This document shows, in pieces, positions 24,760 to 35,600 of a DNA stretch of 64,000 nucleotides. The notes under the pieces were generated by a model, which saw only the letters and a program-made list of their open reading frames with translations, made no database searches and was not told the DNA's origin. The translations under genes were made by a program, and so were the position numbers. The first letter of the stretch is position 1. Every line of letters begins with the position of its first letter. The stretch spans positions 142,059,317 to 142,123,316 of the forward strand of contig CM037584.1 in assembly GCA_021018995.1 (NCBI GenBank). Direction: 5' to 3'. The stretch comes from Chloranthus sessilifolius (taxonomy: Eukaryota > Streptophyta > Magnoliopsida > Chloranthales > Chloranthaceae).

Positions 24760-25195
24760 AGTTTCTTTTTCTTTCTTTTGTTCTATTTCTTTTCTTCCTT
24801 CTTCTTTACCTACATCGATTATATATATAATCGATATCGACCCTATATGTAATCGATACCGACTCTAAATGATCTCAAAATGTTTAATTTACCTGTCAGG
24901 TAAATTTTCCTTATTTATATAGAAAATATTTAATTTACTGACTCAAAAGATTTCATGAAGTCGCCATTGCATCAAAAAGTTTCATTTACTTGTAAAATTT
25001 TTCAATTACATTCAAAATTTTTCACTTATAATTAAAAATGAAAAGAAAATTTATGAAGAAGGATGAAGAGCAGGTGGTGGATGGGGTGGAGAGGCGGGTG
25101 GTTCCGTCTTAAGTTTCTTTTTCTTTTCTTCCTTCTTTTTCTTTTCTTCTTTTCTCTTCTTCTTTTCTTCCTTCCTCTTCTTCTTTTCTTCCTTC
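24760..25195. other. Pyrimidine-rich insertion-like stretch in MULE B
   Basis: TTTCTTTTTC-like tracts at 24760-24805 and 25105-25195 flank A/T-rich sequence with no counterpart in MULE A. A small 22-bp array lies at 24818-24872. The open frame at 25063-25383 is mostly the pyrimidine tract and is not supported as a gene. Confidence 0.5.
24818..24872. repeat. Short 22-bp repeat array in MULE B
   Basis: Two and a half units, isolated between pyrimidine-rich tracts, with no clear counterpart in MULE A. Confidence 0.75.
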
Positions 25196-25603
25196 GCCAA
25201 AATCTTCATTACTTCATCGTATCATCGTCCACAGAAGCAGAGGATCGTGTTACGTGGTGGTGGTGGGTCCTCCCATACAGGCTCGAACTTGATTGGGTTA
25301 TAGAAGGTTTTTTCTTCGTCGTCAGACATTGGGAAAAATATGGGCTGGTAGGGATGATAGGTGGTTTGCTAAGGACGAACTAAACCTGTATTTAAAGCTC
25401 CTAGATTGTGGAATGCGAATCGTTGTATTAAATTTTCTCATTCTTCCAACCTAACTTGCCATAATGGTTTTACAAAAGGGTAGTTGGCAATAAATTGAAC
25501 GTCGGCTGAGATAAATATAAAACCTCGTATGATTTATTATGGCATCGAGAGTAATAACTATAGGGAAATTAATTCAAATGATGGGTATTAATTATATTCA
25601 TAG

Positions 25604-25830
25604 AGAGTCGATATCGATTTGTTATAGATTCGTCATCCACAGTTTATATAGTCGATTACGACTACATATATAATCGTTATCGATCTTCTATGTAATCGAT
25701 ATCGATCTTCGATGTAATCGATAGAGACTAAATAGAAGATCGATATCGATTACATATAGGATCGATATCGATTACATATAGAATCGATATCGATTACCGA
25801 TTACATATAGGATCGATATCGATTACATAT
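25604..25830. repeat. 22-bp palindromic repeat array B7
   Basis: About ten units. The last four are nearly identical TCGATATCGATTACATATAG-like units, indicating recent amplification. It lies near the right end of MULE B, in the Ulp1-gene leader. Together with B6 it corresponds to A1. Confidence 0.9.
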
Positions 25831-26179
25831 GGGAAAACCTAAAAAAATTATGTCAAAATATGCACCAAAGAGAGGAGAAAAAAAAAATCTATAGCGATGG
25901 AAGCTAATTTGGTAGCTTGAAGGTTGTAGATTTGAACGCGATTGTCCACGAAGCGTCAATGACTCTCCACCGACTTCGAACGAAAAAGTAAATTGAAAAC
26001 AGTAAATAATTTGAAAAGAGGGCGGCTATTTATTACTGTGGGGGTACTTTGGGTATTTCCTACAGGCGTGCCTCAGCTCGGCGCGCAGCGGGTTTGTCTG
26101 GGTAAAAGTGAAACTATAGGGCTTCTGATGTAAAAGGCGTATCTGACAGGGCCTATCAGGTAAATTTCCCTATTTAAAA

Positions 26180-26640
26180 AAATATTAAATATATTTTTTA
26201 TATATTTTTAATCTTCGAAATTTTTCCAAATTTTTTTCAAAATATATCAAAATTAATCCGAAATGTACCGAAACAACCCCCCATCGAAAAAATACCGAAA
26301 ACGAAATTTGTCACTATACCTATAAGGAGTGAAAATCATAAAGTAAAGTTTTCTCATTTCCAAAGCTGGAAATATGGCTGAACTCAAAATCTGATTTAAT
26401 TTGACCATTACCTTACAATTGCAAATAAAGATAGAGCATTGTTATATGGCCGACAGATTTTATGCGGATAAAATGCAGGCGACTGATGTTCTAAGTCAGA
26501 CACGTCTCTTATATACTCAACGAATCTTTCATGCGTTTATAATTTTCCACAAAGATGCTCTTCAGTGACTTTATTAAATTTTGAAAAGACACGAAAAAAT
26601 CTAATATTTTCGTCCGGGTGCCATCCTTCCCCTTCTAGCA
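26180..26640. other. Upstream region of the GALT-like gene, nothing further seen
   Basis: A/T-rich spacer between the right end of MULE B (26170) and the core promoter. 26180-26300 repeats an AAATTTTTCCGAAAT-like phrase resembling 12985-13135. No open frame of note. Confidence 0.5.
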
Positions 26641-26735
26641 TTATATAGAGTAAAGTAAAGAAGTAAAGAAAACACTTGATTCAAGTTCCTTCTCCATAAA
26701 TGCCCACAGAGAGAGAGAGAGAGACAGAGAGCGAG
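26641..26735 (+). promoter_or_regulatory. Candidate core promoter and GA-rich leader
   Basis: TTATATAGAG at 26641-26650 is a TATA-box candidate about 100 bases before the start codon. A GAGAGAGAGACAGAGAG run (26708-26732) follows in the presumed 5' leader, a common feature of plant leaders. Confidence 0.45.
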
Positions 26736-26751
26736 CGTGCGTGAGTTCGTT

Positions 26752-27216
26752 ATGGCTTCTTCTCGTAGCCCTGAGATCAGGAAAGATACGATATATAACA
26801 AATGGGTAATCTTTTCGCCCGCTAGATCAAGTCGACCGTCCGATTTCAAATCAAAGAACCCTAGCGTTGGCTCTAATTCTTCTTCATCTTGTCCATTCTG
26901 TATAGGCCGAGAACACGAGTGTGCCCCTGAAATCTTTCGAATTCCCGAAAATACCCCTGATTGGAAGATCAGAGTCATCGAAAACCTCTATTCTGCCCTC
27001 CGCAGAGACCTTCCTATAGAACACCTCAACCCCCCTACCTCTCCCTTCGAGTCCTCTTCCTTGACTGGATTCGGCTACCACGATGTAGTAATTGAAAGCC
27101 CCAATCACGATGTCCGTTTGTCTGATCTAACGGCTCAGCAGATCGGAGGAGTTCTGATGGCGTATAAGAAGAGGATCCAACAGCTATCAGGCTTCGAATC
27201 AATTCAATACGTTCAG
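26752..27216 (+). CDS. GALT-like gene, exon 1
   Basis: 155 codons, from MASSRSPEIRKDTIYNKWVIF to SGFESIQYVQ. Donor CAG|GTAAAG. It holds the CPFC zinc motif and the ESPNH histidine. Confidence 0.92.
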
Positions 27217-30200
27217 GTAAAGATTTCGCTTTGCTGCATAATACGTGAACTCGTCCGAGTCGACTCGGATCGACTCGCTCGGCTTTCCTGTATTTTTGTA
27301 AATTGCAGGGGCATTTTTGTCACCTGCTCATGGGATCAGTTTTGAGGCCAGGTGACTGGGTACTCGGGTCAAGGGATCGGTGCCATGTGGCGTCATCGCG
27401 TGATGGTTGGTGATTCAGATGAAAAACAATCTCCATTGTCTCCTTCGAAGAATCTATAATTAGTGGTATGTGAATTTACATGTTGCCGTTAATTATGGAT
27501 GGCATTTGACTGCTTTGAATCAAGTGATGGAAATCGTTTTGCCTTCCAAACAATTACATTTTAAAGATCTTTAGATCATGACGCAACTATCAGACGGTGC
27601 ACACCCTAATTCTAGTAGCCCACATCCCAGAAAAGTGACCCGAATGCCAAGTGTACCTGGCGCCAAGGCCTTACCTGGTACGAGCTCTTAGAGCATCTCC
27701 AACAAGGCTCTTTATTTTGAGCTGTTATACATGCTTGTGTAGCAAGAAATAAAGAGGGGTGGTGGTGGAGTGGCAAAAATAAAGAGTGCCTCCAGGAGCA
27801 CATCTCCAACAAGACTCTTATTTTCATTTTTTTGTTATTTTTATTCTTTTACTATTTTATCAAATACTATTCTAATGAAATCAAAATAATATTTCCTTTC
27901 AAAAAACAAAAGAAATCAAAATAATATTTCAATTTCATTAAAACAATTATTGTTATGTGAAATTTGTTTTACAAAAATATAATATTTCACAAATATTTAT
28001 TTTATAAATAATTTAAAATATAATATTTAATTATATTTTATAATTATAACATTTAGTGCATAAATTCTCTTGTTTATTATGATTTAATAACAATTTAAAA
28101 ACAAAGTTAAGTGTATAATAAATTATATTTAACGTAAAATATTTATTTAAATATTCTTTATATACACTTAATACATATATTTTTTTATTTGAGTGATAAT
28201 ATTTTTTTGCTATTTACCAAAATAGATTGTATTATTTAATATTGAAGTGAGAGAAAGAAGCTCTTTATATCTAGAAAATTATTTTTTTATTCAAATGCCA
28301 GCTATTGTAATGTGACGGCCCAGACCCACATGCCACAATATTGTCCGGTTCTAGGCTTAGGTTCCCGCCCCGATTTTGTTTCTAACATGGGCGTTACGTT
28401 TCGAACATGTAGTGTTCGCAATCACATATAGTCTAGGGTCATGACTTTTTCCTATCCAAAGTGGGACTATTACAATTCTCCGACCTTATAGATGAGTTGT
28501 CCTCGGCTCTGATACCATTTCTGTCACGACCTAGAATCCTAGCCGATTTCAAGGGCCTAGAATTCCGTGTTATGACACTGCATGCTTGTTAAGGCGATAA
28601 GCGGGCATACATATCTTACTAGATCTTACAAAAAACTGTGCTCCCAAAAATCGTGAATCATTTTTTTTCTCATATTAAAAATTCTCATACCAAATGACCA
28701 TAAATAAAGGTACGATCAACTGTTATTGTAGTCCATTACTGTTATTGTCTAACTGGTCATCCACGTTGTCCTCTACCAGTGCATCAAGTCTATTGGGGCA
28801 GTGTAGTTCATATCTTCACCTGTAGCTGTTAGTTTTTTAGAGAGGGTGAGTTTACTCAGTCACATAAACTCAGTGGATTGCACAACCGATCCATCATAAT
28901 CTACCCAGGTGATCGTGAGTGCAAATTCGTGAGTGAAAATGAAACCTTTACAATTCTATATAAACAACATAATAAAAATTCTCATGAACATTGTAAAACT
29001 ATAAAACGATAAAACTGAAAGAACGTAATAGATTTCAATTCATATGATGATTCTAATGCTTATCACTTTTCTTACTTGTCTTGTCAACTTAACTTACGTG
29101 ACATATATTAAATCTTATTATAGCTTAATACGCCTACACAATGTACTTCACATCATACTTATTTTACGTAAATGACTTGTGTCAGAGCCGCTGCTCGAGT
29201 CTGTCACGCGAGGTCCACGTATAGATAATCACCTAACCTCCATATCCTATCATAAACCAATATCCAGCCCGATGAGGTTGCGCGCATAAAAATCAGTGTC
29301 CCCTTACATCGGGACACTGTAGTATCCTATTATCCTTAAGACCCATCTTGGTTGCAGACGTTGTACCCTTACAGTGGCGTGTAAGGTATGATACATGTAG
29401 AACGAACTTAATTTTATATTTAGCTGGCCTTTACAACGTTTCTTTTCGTATCCGTATCTGATCTTATTCTTACTTATACACTTTCTTATCGTATCATTTT
29501 CATACAACTTAAATTAGAGTGAGTCATGATGCAATAAGCTTCACTAAACCACGCTTTCTAAAGAACGGGTTCCGTAATAATCTGGATGTACTTCGTATGA
29601 CAGCTCATACGCCCATAGAAGTGTTGCATCCATACATGAATGCCTACATTCCAAGTTTCACGTGACCGTGAAAGGAACCCTACCATGACGAAGGCTTAAA
29701 TGTCGTGTTTCATATCTTATTCATTTTTAACCTACCATATATATGCCCTCATGTATCATCTAAGTGATGAATGTCACACAATGCAGATGAAACATATAAT
29801 AGAAAAATAACTAACCATAAGAGAGCTAATATTACTCGTAATATTTCGAACGATAATTCAAACAAACAAATCAATCATAGGGAGATGTTAAAAGTACTGA
29901 TATCAAATCAATATCTATAAAAGGATGAGTTAGACTTTAACTCTCATATGTTAGATTAAACTCTAAGACCTTATAGGGTAGATTGTGGTTTAAGATTACC
30001 TCTCTTATCTTTAAGTGAGAGAAGAAAGTGACATACAATGAAAGTATGTGAGTTCTAAAATACATATCACAAAGTGTTGTTAGACCGATCTATCAGATAG
30101 ATTTTATCGATCAAATGAAAACAGACAGATCATTTGTGAAATTTGGCAATAGATTGACTCTCACGTGACTCAAACAAGTTTCGACCGTCGAATCCTTGTT

Positions 30201-32463
30201 ACACGATTTTCTGGATAAGTACACCTTCATAGCGTTGGTAGAAGATGCATTTAAACAATTATTCTAAGCTTAAAATGTGAGTTGGGTCTATTACAAAAGT
30301 TTAGGCTTCGACTTATCAGGAATTTTTTACTTAAATTGAGTAATTGGGCTTCACAGGCACTTAGGTCCATCTAGGGTCTAAAGGTCAAATAAGTCTATTT
30401 GGTAGAATCTATGGACTCAATTAATGATTTAAGGGCCTTGTAGGATCCATATGGTTAAGGATATAGACCTGTTTTTAAGGTTTAGGGTCCTTGTATCTCA
30501 ATTTGAGAATTTGGTTATAAAGTGTGTACAAGCCGATTTGAGTAGTTTCACGCAAGGTCTGTGGGCATTCATGATATAGTAAAGGATCTTGTAACACCCT
30601 TGATTGATGTGGTCAAGATCTCTAATGTATGAGTCTTGGCCCAAATGTAAAGAGAAAGGTTGAGACTCTTAGATTTTTCTTAGTGGCACCCCAATGGCCA
30701 TAAACTAAGATTTTACACACTTAGGGAAGCGTGTAGAATTTAAATATAATTTTTCTGGTGTAACTAGATTAACATAAGTAGTGACTTTTTTTTCGACTAA
30801 TATTTTTCTAGAATTTAGGTGGGGTCTGTGTTTAGACTATACCTCTGTTTTATCGAAAACTAGGTCAAATGGTTGGTCAAACAGACCCCCTTACCTTAAA
30901 TGTGCAAGGGTTCAAACCATTTAATTATTTCTCCACAACTTTCGAGTTTCGTAAACTTTCCCCATAAATATCTTCATTAAAATTTGATTGATTGGATCTG
31001 AAATATATTTACCCAGGATCATAAAGTACCTAGGCATGTGGATTGATTCAGTCCAAGCCGTCAAAGTCAAGGTGGTCAAATGTAGCCAATTATGTTAAAT
31101 TCTAAGTGACACACAAGCATTAGTTTCAAGTGTGTGCAAAGAGTTTTCATGTATTTTTAAGTGGTATAAAAGTCGAGGTGCAATCATGATTAGATAGATC
31201 TGACCATTGGATTATAGATGGTCACATGAAAATTAACATTATCCCCCTTAGGGCTTTGTCATATGTTACACAGATTGTGTGCAACCTATTAATCTATTTG
31301 TGCACATTTATACATAGATATTCAAAACATACACACATTATATATAATATATTAAGAATATAGAATTTACCTACGGAATGGATTTGAGATGCATTGTGTC
31401 AAAAGTGATGACCAACGGCTACAAACACGAAGGCATAAATGTATACGTGATGATCTATAAACAGGGTGCAAACATATAAATTTTTTAGTTTTTGCATCAA
31501 GTTTTAATAATTATAACTAAGTCACTCATGTTTTAAAAGTGTAATGAGTAGATTGAAGAAGATAAGAGAGCACCCACATTATATGAGCTTTTAATCAGTT
31601 GGATAAGCACAAATCCAGCTCATCCATCCTCATTCGATGGTCGCACGCGGTTTCTGGTTGGCGTGGATCAATGGTCGGTGCATTGATTTTTGAAACGGTT
31701 GGCGGGCTTCGTTTCTTCGTCTCTGGTACAACAACAACCCTCGTTGTTGCAGCTTGATTTGGCACTAAAAGGTGTGCTTGGAGATGATGGATTCGCGATA
31801 GTGTACCACGATATTGCTATAGGTCGAGTTTTAATAATTATAACTAAGTCAATCATGTTTTAAAAGTGTAATGAGTAGATTGAAGAAGATAAGAGAGCAC
31901 CCATATTATATGAGCTTTTGATCAGTTGGATAGGCACAAATCCAACTTTAGCATCCAACCTCATTCGATGGTCGCACACAGTTTCTGGTTGGCATGGATC
32001 AATGGTCGGTGCGTCGATTTTTGAAACGGTTGACGCCATGGATCAAAATGTCAGAAAACCGATACATATCGTCCAAGCTCAAAACCGATACGTATCGTCC
32101 AGTATATACCATATAAACCACTGATACGGTACATTCAATGTACTGTATCGGTGACCACCGATACTGATACGTATCGGTATCGGACGAAATTTTGATCCAT
32201 GGTTGACGCGCTTCATTTCTACGTCTCTAGTACGACAACCCTCGTTGCAACTTCATTTGGCACTAAAAGGTGTGTTTGGAGATGATGGATTCGCGATGGT
32301 ATACCACGATATTGCTATGGGTTGAGTCTCAAAGGAGATGATGCGATGGCTGGGGGCTTTAGAGAGAGAGAGAGGCGATAGAGAGGGAGACAGAGGGATC
32401 TTGGGAGAAATATGCATAGAGGGAGGGAGAAGGAGAGGCAGGGCAGCTACTGTTTAGGTTAAA

Positions 32464-32502
<39 letters not shown>

Positions 32503-32613
32503 TATTAAATAGGGGGCTTGGGCTGCTGGGTATACAGTAAGGGTGAGAGAGGGAGAGAGAGCCGGTTGGGTTTCTGGGAGATTAATGGCAGCTTGGGCTG
32601 CTTGGTTAACTGT

Positions 32614-32644
<31 letters not shown>

Positions 32645-35600
32645 GGGGGCTAATCGGGTCTCAGTGAGAGAAAGAGGGAGAGAGATATGAAAGGCAATAA
32701 GCCTTATCTACAAGGAGCAAGAGTCTAGGAAGCACTGGTGCGGGTATGGCATACGGGTACGATACGATACGGTAATTTTCAAAATACTAGGGTACGAGTA
32801 CGGCGGGGGTACTTATATTAAAAAATTATTTTATATATATTTATATATTTTAGGTTATTTTTTAATGTAAAAATTAGTTAATAAACAATGGTTGATATTA
32901 AAGTCCACAATCAGATGGCGTAAATCACCCTACAATGCCATTTTTGGGCCCATTATGACTAAAATCAGATGGCTTAAATCTCCTTAACGGTACAGATCAC
33001 ATCTTAAACACATTTTTTGGGTATATGATCATTTAAACACATTTTTTGGGTATATATGACGGACACGTGAGTTGGGCCCTTTAAAAATCTGGTCACGTGA
33101 GTCGAACCAATCACACATCAAGTTTTATGGGACCGACGATCATGACCGTCATTTAAGCACCAAATGATGTTTAAACAACCTTACACCATTTATTGGCTTA
33201 TGATCTCGGAAATCCATACCGTCAAAATATTATCAATTGAAGGCCTATGGGTAAAAAAAATCACATTTATTGGAAGATTCGAACAGTGATTCTTAATTTT
33301 TTATGGCTGATGTTGAACACCATCAAAATTAAAGAGATTTAAGATTGGCGATCATTTCAATTAATAACCATATCAGCCATAAAAAAATCACACTTTAAGA
33401 TCGGTGATCATTTAAACACCATATCAAGATTCTCAAAGGGGCGTTGAGGCAAGCGCCAAACCTGTTACTTAGGTCATGTACCTAATAGGCTAAATTGCTT
33501 ATGATCTTGGAAATTCATACCGTCAAAGTGATACATTATCAATTGAAGGCCCATGGGTAAAACAATCACACTTTTTGGGAGATTCGAACGATGATTTTTA
33601 ATTTTTGATGGCTGATATTGAACACCATCAAAATGAAGGAGATTTATGATCAGCGATCATTTAAACACCATATCAAGATTTTGAGAGGGGCGTTGACACA
33701 AGCGCCAAACTTGTTACTCTGGTCATATACCTAATAGGCGAAACGGCTAATAGTATTACATAGGCAAACTTTGGCAATAGTATGGTGTTTTAGCCCACTA
33801 CAAAAATTACATAGGCAAACTGTGGCACTTAAATTTCAACGGTTCAGATTTATCCATTTGTCTATTTCACTCTCGAAATTGTGATATATATGACAACTCA
33901 CGCATCAGCCATCTTCATTTGACCCTCTCTCTCTCTCTCTCTCTCTCTCTAGCATTTTTACAGGAAAAACTGAGATCTGAAAATGGTGATCTCAGAAATG
34001 AAAGAAAAAAAAAACGTCGCAGGGAAAGAAGAAGGAAAGGAAAACAAAGTACCTAGATTTGAGAAGAGACCTTCGCAGGGAACGCAGTAGGTACCTCCTC
34101 TGCTACTTTTCCTAATGTCTTTTTTTTTTCCTCCCTTTTGCAACGCTAAAAAAGAGTAAGAGCTTTTGCTCTTCTTCTTCTAATCTTCTTCTTCGTTTTT
34201 TTTCCCTTCCTTTTGCAACCGAGACAAATCAAATCAGCCGTATATCGATCTCGGGAGGTAATAAGGCAACCCTACAAAATAGGGATTAAAATAATTTTAA
34301 AAAAATAAAAAAAATCAAATAAGTGTGGCAACGTATCCCGACCGTATCCCGGCCGTATCCTGGCCGTACCTGAAATTTTTTTTTTCCGGAAACTCGTGGC
34401 ATACGCATTCACGCGTATCCCACCCGTATCCATATCCAATACGTATCGGATACGGGTACGGCACCCTTTTGGGCGTATCCGTGCTTCCTAGGCAAGAGTT
34501 CTATTTGGCTCTATTACTTACCCAAGTGAGTAGGTGCCAAAGTGGAAACTGAACTTCCCATATATGGCTAGAGAGAGTTGGCCTATTAGGATTTGAGTAG
34601 TTTTAGATGGGTGCCAATACCAATCTATAATGGCACGCATATCTTAAACCACACACTAATATATATAATATGTTTGAAAATTGAGTGTACCATGTGGCAC
34701 GTTCTTATGAGCCCTAGTAGAGCCTTGTTGTTCGAGTTTTGAAAGCGGCTCGAACTCATTTTCATTCTCGAAATTTGGGTCGTGTGCAACATGCACCCAC
34801 GCACACGTAGGGGTTCGAGCTTGAATGTAATATTTCAACACATAGGTCTATCTAAAAGGGTGGGCCCGATGCCACATCACATGAGTCCAAGGTTTGACCA
34901 ATGTCAAGCCAGTCAACGTAGTCGCATTCTCCTCAAATTGAACGATTCAACTTTGGCAAAAAATTCGGGTCGTTACATTTCCCATATCGGATAGGGAAAA
35001 GTCCTGACCCTGAGCTATATGTAATTGCGGACACTACATGTTATGACGCGTCATGGGTGGGGACGGCAAAACGTAACGCCCATGCCAGAAACAAAATCAG
35101 GGCGAGTACCTAAGCCCAGAACCGGACAATATTGTGGCATGTGGGTCTGGATCACATAGAATGGTATCAGAGCTCAGGCTTTATTTTCTCGAAGACTATG
35201 TGGCTCATATAAGTACGCTATGGTGATTAATGTAACAATGATTCTAACAGACCCTAAACTCTATCTTTTGAGGATTTAAGGATTTTAAGAAAGTATGATG
35301 ATCAATGTCGTATGATCTATTTGTTGAAAACTTATATGAGCTAGGGGCATGTGAGGGAAATTAAAAAGGATCTTTGAAAATTGGGGAGCCATTAGAAGAG
35401 ACATTTTTAAGTATTGGGGAATAATTAGAAAAGATAAATCCTTAATGATTTGATGATTTAAATTTTCATTATAGTTTGAGACGTCGACTATAAGAATAAC
35501 TTATTATAAGTGATTTCAAATTGTGAAATAAATTATTATCATCAATTTTAGATTAGATTAAAATATTTTAAGATTAGTGAGATATAACAAAGATGATATC

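Larger units (their letters stand above)
16800..26170. mobile_element. MULE B: Mutator-like element with Ulp1-type gene, inverted relative to MULE A
   Basis: Bounded by GGGAAATTTACC and its complement, with about 85 bases of near-perfect terminal inverted repeat. Flanks TTTTTAAAA (16791-16799) and TATTTAAAA (26171-26179) form a nine-base target duplication with one difference. The gene order mirrors MULE A: transposase on + (17544-20291), Ulp1-type gene on - (24474 to about 20757). The two elements lie in opposite orientations about 4 kb apart. B is about 0.8 kb longer, mainly from extra sequence at 24.8-25.85 kb that holds a pyrimidine-rich tract and two extra repeat arrays. The transposase has only two in-frame stops, so B looks younger or better kept than A. 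Confidence 0.9.
28522..34977 (-). mobile_element. Long Gypsy-type LTR, left inverted arm (fossil)
   Basis: Inverted copy of 36935-41074. It starts TGTCACGACC on + and ends GTCGTTACA. Its greater length is explained by three later events: a 327-base tandem duplication, a 165-base MITE and a 1,767-base hAT-like element. The flanks ATTTC and (A)TTTCC suggest a five-base duplication. On its own strand the LTR end is followed four bases later by TGGTATCAGAGC, the Met-tRNA primer site, so this is the 5' LTR of an element read on -. Confidence 0.75.

Noticed and set aside
25063-25383. 106-residue open frame on +
   Set aside because: Mostly a pyrimidine tract coding for Phe/Leu runs. It lies in transposon sequence absent from the sister element.
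26737-26751. Upstream GTG start for the GALT-like protein
   Set aside because: Plant translation should start at ATG 26752. The preceding codons come from the GA-rich leader and have no homology.
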